Shown one piece after another: positions 24,539-34,408 of a stretch of 64,000 nt of DNA. Source of the stretch: Bacteroidota bacterium (GTDB lineage: Bacteria > Bacteroidota > Bacteroidia > Flavobacteriales_F > PHOS-HE28); NCBI GenBank assembly GCA_029573495.1, contig JAKQEI010000300.1, forward strand, positions 1 through 64,000. Reading direction: 5' to 3'. Positions within the stretch are counted from its first letter, which is position 1. Every line of letters starts with the position of its first letter. The notes under the pieces were generated by a model. It did no database searches. It saw only the letters and a program-made list of their open reading frames with translations, and had not been told where the DNA came from. The position numbers and the translations under genes were made by a program.

Positions 24539-26098
24539 ATGAGCTCAACCTTGAACGCCCCCGGCCGGATCGCAGAAGTCCTGAAGAACATTGGAGTCGG
24601 TGAGGAGAACAGCGGTGTCTCCACCGGAACCACCTGGTTGAAAGGGGAGGGGGCCGTGCTCAGCAGTTATAGCCCGGTGGATGGCGCCTTGATCGGCACC
24701 GTGCGAAGCGCCTCTGCAGCGGAATACGAGAAGGCCATCACCGCCGCGGAAAAGGCCTTTGTCGAGTGGCGCCATTGGCCGGCACCCAAACGCGGCGAAG
24801 TGGTGCGCCAGCTGGGCGAGGCGCTTCGGGAGCACAAGGAGGACCTGGGCAAGTTGGTGAGCTATGAAATGGGAAAGAGCTACCAGGAAGGACTTGGCGA
24901 GGTGCAGGAGATGATCGACATCTGCGACTTCGCGGTCGGTCTTTCCCGCCAGTTGCACGGCCTCACCATGCACAGCGAACGTCCGGAGCACCGAATGTAT
25001 GAGCAATGGCACCCGGTAGGCCCGGTGGGCATCATCACCGCATTCAACTTCCCTGTCGCGGTGTGGAGCTGGAACACAGCTCTCGCGTGGGTATGTGGCG
25101 ATGTTTGTCTGTGGAAACCCAGCGAGAAGGTGCCACTCTGCAGCATCGCCTGCCAGCACATCACTGCAGAGGTCTTCAAGCGCAACGGCGTCCCCGAGGG
25201 AGTGAGCGTCCTGCTAAATGGTGGTCGCGAGATCGGTGAACTGATGAGCGCGGACCCACGGATACCGCTGGTCAGTGCCACTGGAAGTACCCGCATGGGA
25301 AAGGCCGTCTCGGCCGCTGTGGGGCAGCGTCTCGGCCGCTCCCTGCTAGAGCTTGGGGGGAACAACGCCATCATCATCAGCGACAAGGCCGACCTGGATA
25401 TGTCCTTGATCGGCTGCGTGTTCGGTGCGGTGGGCACTGCTGGCCAACGATGCACTTCCACCCGTAGACTGATCATACACGACAAGGTCTACGATGCCTT
25501 CGCCGCAAAGCTCAGCAAGGCCTATGGCCAGCTCCGCATCGGCGACCCTCTCGATGAGCAGAACCACGTTGGTCCGTTGATCGATGCTGCGGCGGTAGCC
25601 ATGTACCAACAAGCCCTGTTGGCGGCCGTGGAACAAGGAGGGCGCGTCCTGGTGGAAGGTGGTGTCTTGACCGGCCCCAACTACGAGAGTGGCTGCTATG
25701 TGCGCCCAGCTATCGTGGAGGCCACTCCGGACATGGCCATCGTGCAGGAGGAGACCTTCGCACCCATCCTTTACCTGCTGCGCTATGGCGGTGACATCAA
25801 CGAAGCGATCGCCATTCAGAACGGTGTGAAACAAGGCCTGAGCAGCTCTATCATGACACTTGACCTGCGGGAAGCCGAGCGCTTCCTGAGCGCTTCCGGC
25901 AGTGATTGCGGCATAGCCAACGTGAATATCGGAACGAGCGGCGCCGAGATCGGTGGTGCATTTGGGGGCGAGAAGGAGACCGGTGGTGGACGGGAGAGCG
26001 GTAGCGACGCTTGGAAGGTATACATGCGTCGCCAGACCAATACCATCAACTACGGCAGTAAACTCCCACTCGCACAGGGCATCAAGTTCGATCTCTAG
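24539..26098 (+). CDS. Aldehyde dehydrogenase, ALDH7 type (probable aminoadipate semialdehyde dehydrogenase)
   Basis: A 519-residue NAD(P)-dependent aldehyde dehydrogenase. The ATG at 24539 is followed by an N-terminus typical of the ALDH7/antiquitin group. Motifs include GIITAFNFPVAVWSWN (cofactor-binding), SATGSTRMGK, the catalytic Glu in LELGGNNAIII and the catalytic Cys in GTAGQRCTSTRR. Near the C-terminus GGAFGGEKETGGGRESGSDAW matches ALDH7 well. Members oxidise L-2-aminoadipate semialdehyde in lysine breakdown. The assignment to that substrate is by family resemblance only. It appears monocistronic or weakly linked to the next gene. Confidence 0.88.
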   Translation: MSSTLNAPGRIAEVLKNIGVGEENSGVSTGTTWLKGEGAVLSSYSPVDGALIGTVRSASAAEYEKAITAAEKAFVEWRHWPAPKRGEVVRQLGEALREHKEDLGKLVSYEMGKSYQEGLGEVQEMIDICDFAVGLSRQLHGLTMHSERPEHRMYEQWHPVGPVGIITAFNFPVAVWSWNTALAWVCGDVCLWKPSEKVPLCSIACQHITAEVFKRNGVPEGVSVLLNGGREIGELMSADPRIPLVSATGSTRMGKAVSAAVGQRLGRSLLELGGNNAIIISDKADLDMSLIGCVFGAVGTAGQRCTSTRRLIIHDKVYDAFAAKLSKAYGQLRIGDPLDEQNHVGPLIDAAAVAMYQQALLAAVEQGGRVLVEGGVLTGPNYESGCYVRPAIVEATPDMAIVQEETFAPILYLLRYGGDINEAIAIQNGVKQGLSSSIMTLDLREAERFLSASGSDCGIANVNIGTSGAEIGGAFGGEKETGGGRESGSDAWKVYMRRQTNTINYGSKLPLAQGIKFDL

Positions 26099-26170
26099 GG
26101 TCGTTTCTTCAGTGAATTTGCTTATCAGCCCTTCTGGGCCGGAATGAGCCGGATATATTCGCCGGGCATC

Positions 26171-27421
26171 ATGTTACCTCGTTCCGTCACAGCGTGCTTG
26201 CTCCTGATCCTATCTGGATGTGCGCAGCGCCCCAGCCGGGAGATCATCCCACGGACCGGGGTCTGGCGCATGGAGATGGACCTGGAGGGAGCGGTGCTGC
26301 CTTTCCAGTTCCAGCTTCAGCGTCCAGGAGATTCGACCTGGACTGCACTGATCCAGAACGCTTCCGAGTCCATCGTTGTGAAGGACATCGAGCTGCACCA
26401 TGATACGTTCGTCATGCGCATGCCGCTCTTCGATTCCGAGTTCCGCGGCTTGTTGCTCAGCGATAGCCTGATCGAGGGTGAATGGCACAACCACCTCAAG
26501 GGCCCGGATCACCGCATCCGTTTCATCGCACGCGCCGGTCAGACTCATCGATTCGCGGGTCCTTCCAACGGAAGCGGGCGTTTCGCAGGGACCTGGGAAG
26601 CCCATTTTAGTCCCGGTACCGCTGATGCGTACAACGCGATCGGGATCTTCGAACAGGGACCTGATGGCCGGGCCATCGGCACCTTTGTCACCGAGACAGG
26701 TGATTACCGCTTCCTCGAGGGTTCCGTGCACGAGGACTCACTGTGGCTGTCCTCCTTTGATGGATCCCATGCTTTCCTGTTCAGTGCCAGACTTCGCGGC
26801 GACAGCATCGAAGGACAATTCCGAAGTGGGACACATTGGCAGGAGCCCTGGATCGGAATCCGGAATCCGAGCTACGAACTTCGGAACCCCGATTCGTTGA
26901 CCTTCCTCAAGGAAGGCTATGACATGGCCGATTTCACCTTTCCGGACCTGGACGGTAACGATGTATCACCCCATGATCCACGCTTCAGGAACAAGGTCCT
27001 GATGTTACAGGTCATGGGCAGCTGGTGCCCGAACTGCGTGGATGAGACCATCCTCCTAAAGGACCTGCATGAAGAGTACGCGGCACGAGGGCTGGATGTG
27101 ATCGCCATTGCCTTCGAGAAGTACATGGATGATTCCAAGGCCATTCAGGCCCTCAGGCGATTCAAGACCACCCTTGGCATCCCCTATACCATCGTCTATG
27201 CCGGAATGGCCTCGAAGGAGCAGGCTGCGGCCAAGCTGCCCTTCCTGGACCATATCATGAGCTATCCCACCTGCATTTTCGTGGACCGGTCCGGGAAGGT
27301 CCGCCGGATCCGCACGGGTTTTAATGGACCCAGCACCGGAAAGCACTTCGAGGCCTACAAGCGCAACCTGCGTCACTTCGTGGAGCAGTTGCTGGGCGAA
27401 GCGGCCGCCGATACTATTTGA
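26171..27421 (+). CDS. Thioredoxin-fold (TlpA-like) lipoprotein
   Basis: A 416-residue envelope protein. The ATG at 26171 gives a lipoprotein signal with lipobox LSGC; an earlier ATG at 26144 adds nine residues. Residues 25-240 form a beta-rich region of unknown function, in the position where many Bacteroidota TlpA-like proteins carry an accessory domain. The C-terminal thioredoxin-like domain has the active-site motif GSWCPNC and the cis-Pro-region SYPTCIFVDRSGKVRRI. It probably acts as a periplasmic thiol-disulfide reductase. It converges with an M28 peptidase, with 2 bases between stops. Confidence 0.87.
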   Translation: MLPRSVTACLLLILSGCAQRPSREIIPRTGVWRMEMDLEGAVLPFQFQLQRPGDSTWTALIQNASESIVVKDIELHHDTFVMRMPLFDSEFRGLLLSDSLIEGEWHNHLKGPDHRIRFIARAGQTHRFAGPSNGSGRFAGTWEAHFSPGTADAYNAIGIFEQGPDGRAIGTFVTETGDYRFLEGSVHEDSLWLSSFDGSHAFLFSARLRGDSIEGQFRSGTHWQEPWIGIRNPSYELRNPDSLTFLKEGYDMADFTFPDLDGNDVSPHDPRFRNKVLMLQVMGSWCPNCVDETILLKDLHEEYAARGLDVIAIAFEKYMDDSKAIQALRRFKTTLGIPYTIVYAGMASKEQAAAKLPFLDHIMSYPTCIFVDRSGKVRRIRTGFNGPSTGKHFEAYKRNLRHFVEQLLGEAAADTI

Positions 27422-27423
27422 CC

Positions 27424-28944
27424 CTACGGCTTCAGGGGCTTATCCACCTGGATGCGTTCATCCTGGTTGGCCAGGATCCATGCAACATGGAAGGCCAGCA
27501 GGGTGCGCTGATGCAATAGGTCCGGATCGATCTTCTCCACATCATCACCTGGCTGGTGATAATCCTCGTGCACCCCACTGAAGAAGAACACGCTCGGTAC
27601 ACCCTTGCGGGCGAAGTTGTAGTGGTCACTTCGGTAATAGAAGCGGTTCGGGTCATCCTCGGCGTTGTAAGTGTAATCCAGTACAAGTTGTGTATAGACC
27701 TCGTTCGCGTGCTCATTCACCACATGTAGCGCGGAGCTCAGCCGGTCGCTGCCGATCACATAGATGTAGGGCGCCGATGTGGCATGGGCACTATCCCTTC
27801 GTCCGATCATGTCGATATTGATGTCCGCCACCGTGTTCTCCAGGGGGAATACCGGATGGTCGCTGTAATACCGCGAGCCTAGCAGGCCCTTCTCCTCGCC
27901 ACTAACTGGCATGACCAGAACGCTGCGACGCGGACCATGGCCGGCCGCCTTGGCCTGTGCGAAGGCATTTGCTATCCCGATCATGGCCACCGTGCCCGTA
28001 CCATCATCATCCGCACCATTGTACACCACGCCTTCCTTCACACCAACATGGTCGTAATGGGCGGTCAATATCACGACCTCATCCTTCTTGTCCGTCCCCT
28101 CGATGAAGGCCAGTACGTTCTCCGCCGTCAGGCGCTGTTCCGCACGCTGCACCCACAGGTCGAAGGAAACAGGCACGGAACTTACCTTCTTCCTACGACC
28201 CAGCTTGTTCATGGTGTTCCGACCCAGGAGTCCATCCATCACCGTCCGATCCAACAGGATCAGTTGTACTCCTTGGTTCGAAGAGGTCCGCGGCTCCTGG
28301 TCCGCCAATCGCATCTGCGAGCCGCTCAGGTGGAAATGCCCGATCAGCTGCGGAAGCCCTTCCATGCCCACGAGCACGGTCCCTACACCTGCGGTCTGCA
28401 ATTGCTCCACCCGGGTACGCACAGCTCCCAATGCCCCCAAGCCATCACCGAACTGCCCCGCATCCAACAGCACGATCCCCCCCTTCAATAGGGCTGCGTC
28501 CAGCTTCGCGTTCGCTGGCACATAGGTCAACTCCTCAATGGACCTGGTCTCTGTGAGCTGCTCCTGGAAGTAGAAGAGTTCCTTTCCGTACCTGAACGTG
28601 TCCGCCCCATGCGCTATGGATATCGTGCCCGAGCGACGTTCGATGACATCGAACGGTTGGAAATACCCCTCCTCGATGCTGTTCGGATCCGCTGCCTCCA
28701 CCGGAGGTATGCCCGCCTCCTGGAACCGTTCCTTCAGATAGGCAGCCGCCATCTTCTGGCCCTCCTTACCCGTATCCCGCCCAAGGAAAGCGTCACTTGC
28801 GATGACACGTAAATGATCCATCATGGCTTCCTTCGTGATGGTGGATGCGAAGTGAAGAGCCACACTATCCACTTGGGCCTGAAGGGCTGAAGCCATGCAC
28901 ACGGCGATCAAGCTGCCGGTGCCGATTAGGAAGTGGTGTCTCAT
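27424..28944 (-). CDS. M28 family zinc aminopeptidase, secreted
   Basis: A 506-residue exported peptidase (signal peptide MRHHFLIGTGSLIAVCMASALQAQ). The di-zinc ligand set of M28 is complete: His in LTAHYDHVG, the bridging Asp in NGADDDGTG, Glu-Glu in VSGEEKGLLGS, Asp in INIDMIGRRD and His in YRSDHYNFAR. An insert at about 130-260, before the HYDHVG motif, resembles a protease-associated domain. It probably releases amino acids from peptides in the envelope. Its ATG overlaps the rpiB stop by four bases (ATGA), so the two genes are translationally coupled. Confidence 0.9.
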   Translation of the reverse strand: MRHHFLIGTGSLIAVCMASALQAQVDSVALHFASTITKEAMMDHLRVIASDAFLGRDTGKEGQKMAAAYLKERFQEAGIPPVEAADPNSIEEGYFQPFDVIERRSGTISIAHGADTFRYGKELFYFQEQLTETRSIEELTYVPANAKLDAALLKGGIVLLDAGQFGDGLGALGAVRTRVEQLQTAGVGTVLVGMEGLPQLIGHFHLSGSQMRLADQEPRTSSNQGVQLILLDRTVMDGLLGRNTMNKLGRRKKVSSVPVSFDLWVQRAEQRLTAENVLAFIEGTDKKDEVVILTAHYDHVGVKEGVVYNGADDDGTGTVAMIGIANAFAQAKAAGHGPRRSVLVMPVSGEEKGLLGSRYYSDHPVFPLENTVADINIDMIGRRDSAHATSAPYIYVIGSDRLSSALHVVNEHANEVYTQLVLDYTYNAEDDPNRFYYRSDHYNFARKGVPSVFFFSGVHEDYHQPGDDVEKIDPDLLHQRTLLAFHVAWILANQDERIQVDKPLKP

Positions 28945-29378
28945 GTGGTCACCAGTTCGATCTTCTCCACTCTGCGTTGGTGACGGCCGCCTTCGAACTG
29001 ACCGGCAAGGAACGAGTCAACGATCGCCATTGCCGTTCCGGTGGTGATGAATCTCGCCGGAAGTGACAATACGTTGGCATTGTTGTGCTCCCGGGCCAAT
29101 CGGGCAACCTCGGGTTCCCAAGCCAGGGCCGCTCTGATGCCCTTATGGCGGTTGGCACTGATATTCACGCCGTTACCACTGCCACAAACGAGAATGCCGA
29201 AAGCCCCAGGTTCATTCAGCACTCCGAAGGCCACCGCATGAGCATAGTCCGGATAGTCCACACTATCCTTCACGTGGGTCCCCTTGTCCGTCACCTCATG
29301 CCCAAGAGCACGCAGATGATCCTTCAACTGATGCTTCAGGTCGAAGCCTGCATGGTCACTGCCGATCAAGATGTGCAT
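28941..29378 (-). CDS. rpiB: Ribose-5-phosphate isomerase B
   Basis: A 145-residue RpiB/LacA-family isomerase that interconverts ribose 5-phosphate and ribulose 5-phosphate in the non-oxidative pentose phosphate pathway. It begins MHILIGSDHAGFDLKHQL and carries the core motif VCGSGNGVNISANRHKGIRAAL, with the Cys of the active site in place. Length is normal. It is the first gene of a two-gene unit with the M28 peptidase, an unrelated enzyme. CAAAGATA at 29399-29406 reads TATCTTTG on the minus strand, an exact -7 match 20 bases before the start. Confidence 0.94.
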   Translation of the reverse strand: MHILIGSDHAGFDLKHQLKDHLRALGHEVTDKGTHVKDSVDYPDYAHAVAFGVLNEPGAFGILVCGSGNGVNISANRHKGIRAALAWEPEVARLAREHNNANVLSLPARFITTGTAMAIVDSFLAGQFEGGRHQRRVEKIELVTT

Positions 29379-29812
29379 GGCTGATCAGGTCTTTGCCACA
29401 AAGATACCCGCCACATGATCTGACGATCGGATCGTGGGATCCCGGGAAACAAGGTGGATATCCGGTGGTAACATTCCCACAAGGTCCGATCGGAGTTTCG
29501 TCTTAACCGAAAGCCCTGTTCCACCAAAACTTCTTCTCGATCGATCTGCACTGGTTCCTGACGATCACAGGACCGTCACCGCGTGTCATCTTTTCCACGA
29601 TCAACCAGAACATCCAGCATCAACGATCGTTCATTACTGCGACCATTCCCAGGATCCTTGTGCCTCTTCCGTTTCCTGTTACACCCGGGATCGTTCATGC
29701 ACGGTGCGCTAAATTTGATAACCGATCCGCGCAAGTGCTGTCGGACTTGATCATCAACAGATCCAACGGACCATACTATCATATCATCCTATTAAAGGAA
29801 AAAAGGGAATAC
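29379..29812. other. Divergent intergenic region rpiB / repeat protein
   Basis: About 430 bases between divergent genes. It holds a minus-strand -7 element for rpiB (29406-29399) and, on the plus strand, TAAATTTG at 29710-29717, also an exact -7 match, about 95 bases before the repeat-protein start. The last 60 bases are AT-rich and end in an A/G-rich run (AAAGGAAAAAAGGGA) that could serve as a ribosome-binding site. No small gene or RNA was recognised. Confidence 0.5.
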
Positions 29813-31345
29813 ATGAAGAGCCTGTTGATGAGGGTATTGGTGGTGATCATCCTGACGGGGTGGGGTACTGTCATGGCACAAACGGACAGTTTGCACCGAT
29901 ACTATCATCCGAATGGACGTGTGGCCAGCGAAGGAATGCTGCTCAATGGAAGGCCGGAAGGGCATTGGCGCACCTATTATGAGACAGGTACCATACGCAG
30001 TGAAGGCGACCGCAAGGACCTGTTGTTGGAGGGTGTGTGGAGGTTCTATGATGAGCAGGGGCGACTCGCGAACACGATCACATACATGGCGGATAAGAAG
30101 AACGGTCCGGCCATCAGGTACGATACCACGGGGGTGGTACTGGTCGAGGAGGTATTCGTGGACGACTTTCGTGAAGGAACGGTCAGGTACTACCATGCCA
30201 ATGGGAAGCTGCACAAGGAGGTCCCCTTCGTGGATGGGAAGGAAGAGGGACGTGGTTATGAGTACGGCGAGGATGGTCGGATCATCGCGCTGCTTCAATA
30301 TGGAGCTGGTCTTCTAAGGAAACGGGAAGACATCAACCGGATCGATGAGATGGGACTCAGGCAGGGTCCTTGGAAGGAGTTCCATGCCAGCGGAAAGGTG
30401 AAGCGGGAAGGGACCTATGTGGATGGTCAGGAACAGGGGATCTTCAAGGAATATGATCCACAAGGAGGACTGAAGGATATGGTGAAATATGACAACGGGG
30501 TCAAGGATGAGCAAGCATCACAGGCTCAGATGCTGGATATCAAACGGACATACCATCCGAACGGGAAGGTGGCAAGTATGGGCAGCTATTCCAAAGCCGG
30601 GAAGAAGGAGGGGCTTTTTAAGCAATTCAATGAGCAGGGTGAGGCCACCACGGCGAGCATCTATTCGGATGACCAGTTGATCAGCAAGGGTGCTGTGAAC
30701 GACGCCGGTGCCATGGAAGGTGAATGGACCGAGTTCTACGAGACCGGGGAGAAGAGGGCATCGGGCACTTACAAGGAAGGTCGACGGGACGGCGAGTGGA
30801 GTTTCTATCATCGGAATGGTACCGTTGAACAGAAGGGCAGGTATCAGAACGGGCTGCCACAAGGGCCTTGGGTCTGGTTCCACGACAACGGTAGCAAACA
30901 CCGGGAGGAACTCTATCGGAAAGGCAAGGAGGATGGTGCTTCCGTGGAGTATGACACCACCGGGTCGGTCATCGTGCAAGGCGATTATATCGATGGCCTC
31001 AAGGACGGCAAGTGGTTCTACAAGGTGGGTGATCACCAGGAGGAAGGCCGTTACAAGGATGGCCTCAAGGACGGCGAGTGGGTGCACACCTACGATAACG
31101 GGAAGAAGCACTTTGTCGGTTCCTTCGTGAACGGGGATCCCGATGGGAAGCACAAGTGGTGGTATCCGAACGGTCAATTGCGGCTCGAAGGCCGCTATCA
31201 CCTGGGCGCGGAGCAGGGTGACTTCACCCACTATAATGAGCAGGGTTATCCGGTCATGGTGGTGAGATTCAAGGATGGAGCGGAGATCAAGATCGACGGT
31301 GAACGGATCCCGGCCCCGTATCGCATCGAGGAAGTGACCCCGTGA
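29813..31345 (+). CDS. Long MORN-repeat (YwqK-like) secreted protein
   Basis: A 510-residue protein built almost entirely of about twenty MORN_2-type repeats of ~23 residues, each resembling YHPNGRVASEGMLLNGRPEG or YENGKKHFVGSF. The ATG at 29813 gives a signal peptide (MKSLLMRVLVVIILTGWGTVMAQ); an upstream open frame to 29660 lacks repeat character. Databases often name this repeat 'toxin-antitoxin system YwqK family antitoxin', but nothing here supports a toxin-antitoxin role. It probably forms an elongated beta structure in the periplasm or on the surface. Local DNA is somewhat richer in A and T than its neighbours. Confidence 0.87.
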   Translation: MKSLLMRVLVVIILTGWGTVMAQTDSLHRYYHPNGRVASEGMLLNGRPEGHWRTYYETGTIRSEGDRKDLLLEGVWRFYDEQGRLANTITYMADKKNGPAIRYDTTGVVLVEEVFVDDFREGTVRYYHANGKLHKEVPFVDGKEEGRGYEYGEDGRIIALLQYGAGLLRKREDINRIDEMGLRQGPWKEFHASGKVKREGTYVDGQEQGIFKEYDPQGGLKDMVKYDNGVKDEQASQAQMLDIKRTYHPNGKVASMGSYSKAGKKEGLFKQFNEQGEATTASIYSDDQLISKGAVNDAGAMEGEWTEFYETGEKRASGTYKEGRRDGEWSFYHRNGTVEQKGRYQNGLPQGPWVWFHDNGSKHREELYRKGKEDGASVEYDTTGSVIVQGDYIDGLKDGKWFYKVGDHQEEGRYKDGLKDGEWVHTYDNGKKHFVGSFVNGDPDGKHKWWYPNGQLRLEGRYHLGAEQGDFTHYNEQGYPVMVVRFKDGAEIKIDGERIPAPYRIEEVTP

Positions 31346-31380
31346 GCTATGGCCAGAAGGACCTTCTGTAAGTTCGTGCC

Positions 31381-34300
31381 ATGCATGGCGAGCAGGTGCC
31401 TGGTATGCGATTGAGCGAACGATCGGAATTGGATCCCGCGTACGACGACCTGAGGCGCCTGTACGATCAGCTCGTCGGCCGGAACCTCGCCGGTGTGTTC
31501 CGCACCACCCTCGACGGTCGTTTCCTGGAATGCAACGATGCCATGGCCCGGATCCTGGGATTCGCCGATCGGGCAGAGCTCATGGCTCTGCCTGCCGTCA
31601 GCATCTACCCGAGCAAGGAGGCCAGGGAGGATTTCCTCGGGACTTTGATGAGGGAGAAGCAGTTGATCAATTTCGAACTCACGCTGAAGCATCGGAGCGG
31701 CCGTCCTGTCGAGGTGTTGGAGAACATCTTCCTGGACGAGCCCGAGAACGGGATGGCCACCATCCAGGGGACCTTGATCGATATCACGGCCATCAAGCAG
31801 GCGGAACTTGAACAAGCCTCGCTCACCTCGAGCTATCGGAGCCTTGTGGAGCACATGCGGGATGGGGTCATCGTGGTCAAGGAGGGTCGGGTACACTACG
31901 CGAACCCGGCAGCCCAATCGTTGACCGGCCTTCCACTGATCGGCCAGACCGTTCAAGAGCTGTTCGACCCGGATTCGGGACCATCGGTCGCCGAGCTGAT
32001 CACATCGGCCGGAAAGGAGCAGCGGACCACGCCATTGATCGCCTGCCTCGCCACGGACAATACGAAGGAATTGGGCTTGTTCGCGACGGAGGCCTGGTTC
32101 GAGGGTTCTACCGCGGTGCAAGTGACCCTGCAGGACGAGCAGTCCAGGCAGAAATTGGTGAAGGAACGGCTGCGTGTGCAGATGGCCGAGGAGGTGAACC
32201 AGGTCCTGCGCATGGAGATCGAGGAGCACCGGCGGACCCAGGATGCGCTCCGCCGTTCCCGGCAGTTCGCCCGCAGCCTCGTCGAGAGTTCCCTGGACAT
32301 GATCATGGCCGCTGACCCAGAGGGCCGGATCACCGAGTTCAATCCGGCGGCGCAGATGCGCTTCGGCTACGAGGCCGGGGAAGTGATCGGCATGAGCACG
32401 AACATGCTCTATGTGGACCCCACGGAATACGCGCGGATCCAACATGAACTCAACACCTATGGCGCGTTCACAGGGGAGATCCGGAATGTCACCAAGGACG
32501 GGGAGGTCTTCAGTTGTTTCCTTGCCGCATCGCGTCTATTCGACGAGGACGGTCAGTTCCTCGGGGCCATGGGTGTTTCAAGGGATATCACCCGGATGAA
32601 ACGCGACAGGGAGGCCCTACAGGCCAGCGAGGAGCGCTATCGCGACCTGTTCGAGAACGCCACCGACCTGATTCAGAGCGTGGATCCGGGTGGCCGGCTG
32701 GACTATGTGAACAAGGCCTGGAAGAGTGCCCTTGGCTATGATAACGACTCCGAGATCGCGAAGCTCACCCTCAGGGACATCGTCCATCCGGATCACCTAG
32801 GGACCTACCTGGACCGGCATGCCAGGGTGGTGGCAGGTGAACAGGTGGACCGGCTGCGGACAGTGTTCATCGGCAAGGATGGGCAGGAGGTGCACGTGGA
32901 GGGCACCACCAATCTGCGCAGCGTGGAAGGCAGACCAGTGGCCACGCGCAGCATCTTCACGGACCTCACCCACGTGCACGCAGCACAGGCCAAGGCGGAA
33001 GCACACGAGGCCAAGTTGCGCGCTTTGTTCGAGAGCAGTGAACACATGTTCTGGACGGTGGACCCACATATCAAGCTCACGTCCTACAACAAGGGATACG
33101 GAGACATGATCGAACGACTGCATGGCCAACGGCCCGAGATCAATCTCGATCCGGAGCGCCCGCGGGCCCTGTTCGCCTCACCCGATCATCACGGTTTCTG
33201 GGAGAAGAAGTACGAGCAGGCGTTCTCGGGAAAGCAAATGCGTTTCGAGACCGAACTGACGGACCAGCAGGGCCGAAGGGTCTGCAACGAGATCTTCCTG
33301 AGCCCGGTCTTCGGTGCGGATGGACGCGTGACAGAGGTGTTCGGAGTGGGACACGAGATCACGGAGCAAAAGAAGGCCGAGGACCTCGTGCGCCATCAGG
33401 CCGCACGCATCAAGGCCATTTTCGAGAATGCGGCCAACGTCATGATCTGGACATTGGACAAGGACTTCCGCATCACCTCCTTCAACGAGCACTTTCAAGA
33501 AACGACCGAGCGTAGGTTGGGCATCCGTTTCGAGGAGGGCGACGATTTCATCGGTACGATGCGTGAACGTGTGGCAAATGGCGCAGCCGAGCCGGCCATC
33601 GCTCAGTTCAAAGCCGCCAGGAAGGGTGGTCCCCAACAGTTCGAAGTGGAACTGCAGGGTGACGAGGGGCGCTCCCTGTGGGTGGAGTGCTTCCTGAACC
33701 CTATCGAGGGTGACAAGGGAGTGAAGGAGATCTCCTGCATGGCCTATGGCATAACCGATCGCAAAGAGGCGGAGCTCAAGCTCCGCCAGAGCCTGAACGA
33801 GAAAGAGGTCCTGTTGAAGGAGGTCCATCATCGCGTGAAGAACAACCTTCAGGTGATCAGCAGCATCCTTAGTCTTCAGACGGCGCATGTCGATGGCGAT
33901 GCCCGGATCCTGGAACTCTTACGCGTGAGCCGCGACCGTATCCGGAGCATGTCCTTCATCCACGAGAGCCTGTACCAGAACAAGGACTTCAGCTCCATCG
34001 ACCTGGCGACCTACATCGACGGTCTGAGCCGTAATCTGGTGATGAGCTACAGCCTCACCGGCAACGTCGCCCTGGAAAGGGACCTGAAGCGGGTGGAGCT
34101 GGTGCTGGATCAGGCCATTCCTTGTGGACTGATCCTCAACGAGCTCATCAGCAACGCCTTCAAGCATGCCTATCCGGATGGCCGGAGCGGTACGGTAAGG
34201 ATCGGATTGAACCTAATTGATGACATGGTGTCCATATCCGTGGCTGACGACGGGGTGGGCCTGCCAGAAGGCTTCAGCACCAAGAACGATGGCAATCTGG

Positions 34301-34404
34301 GCTTGGAGCTGGTGCGTACCCTGGTCGGTCAGCTGGACGGCAAGCTCGAGGTGAAGGCTGGCGCTGGAGTGGCGTATTTGCTTACTTTTGAACGTTATCG
34401 ATAG
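31381..34404 (+). CDS. Six-PAS soluble sensor histidine kinase (HisKA_2 type)
   Basis: A 1007-residue kinase without transmembrane segments, so a cytoplasmic sensor. About six PAS domains can be traced, near residues 25-140, 150-265, 295-415, 420-540, 545-665 and 670-790. Each ends in a DIT-like motif (IDITAIKQAE, VSRDITRMKR, GHEITEQKKAE, GITDRKEAE). The phospho-acceptor region is HisKA_2: LLKEVHHRVKNNLQVISSILSLQ. The HATPase domain shows LILNELISNAFKHAYP and DDGVGLPEGF. The start could be 31381 or the in-frame ATG at 31405. The response regulator follows after 4 bases and is the likely partner. Ligands of the PAS domains are unknown. Confidence 0.9.
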   Translation: MHGEQVPGMRLSERSELDPAYDDLRRLYDQLVGRNLAGVFRTTLDGRFLECNDAMARILGFADRAELMALPAVSIYPSKEAREDFLGTLMREKQLINFELTLKHRSGRPVEVLENIFLDEPENGMATIQGTLIDITAIKQAELEQASLTSSYRSLVEHMRDGVIVVKEGRVHYANPAAQSLTGLPLIGQTVQELFDPDSGPSVAELITSAGKEQRTTPLIACLATDNTKELGLFATEAWFEGSTAVQVTLQDEQSRQKLVKERLRVQMAEEVNQVLRMEIEEHRRTQDALRRSRQFARSLVESSLDMIMAADPEGRITEFNPAAQMRFGYEAGEVIGMSTNMLYVDPTEYARIQHELNTYGAFTGEIRNVTKDGEVFSCFLAASRLFDEDGQFLGAMGVSRDITRMKRDREALQASEERYRDLFENATDLIQSVDPGGRLDYVNKAWKSALGYDNDSEIAKLTLRDIVHPDHLGTYLDRHARVVAGEQVDRLRTVFIGKDGQEVHVEGTTNLRSVEGRPVATRSIFTDLTHVHAAQAKAEAHEAKLRALFESSEHMFWTVDPHIKLTSYNKGYGDMIERLHGQRPEINLDPERPRALFASPDHHGFWEKKYEQAFSGKQMRFETELTDQQGRRVCNEIFLSPVFGADGRVTEVFGVGHEITEQKKAEDLVRHQAARIKAIFENAANVMIWTLDKDFRITSFNEHFQETTERRLGIRFEEGDDFIGTMRERVANGAAEPAIAQFKAARKGGPQQFEVELQGDEGRSLWVECFLNPIEGDKGVKEISCMAYGITDRKEAELKLRQSLNEKEVLLKEVHHRVKNNLQVISSILSLQTAHVDGDARILELLRVSRDRIRSMSFIHESLYQNKDFSSIDLATYIDGLSRNLVMSYSLTGNVALERDLKRVELVLDQAIPCGLILNELISNAFKHAYPDGRSGTVRIGLNLIDDMVSISVADDGVGLPEGFSTKNDGNLGLELVRTLVGQLDGKLEVKAGAGVAYLLTFERYR

Positions 34405-34408
34405 GAAC

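Noticed and set aside
29813-31345. Toxin-antitoxin reading of the YwqK-like protein
   Set aside because: The protein has a signal peptide and no adjacent toxin-like gene; the name reflects a database label on MORN_2 repeats.
31246-32445. Minus-strand frame of 399 codons opposite the PAS kinase
   Set aside because: No domain character, and entirely within the coding region of the kinase.
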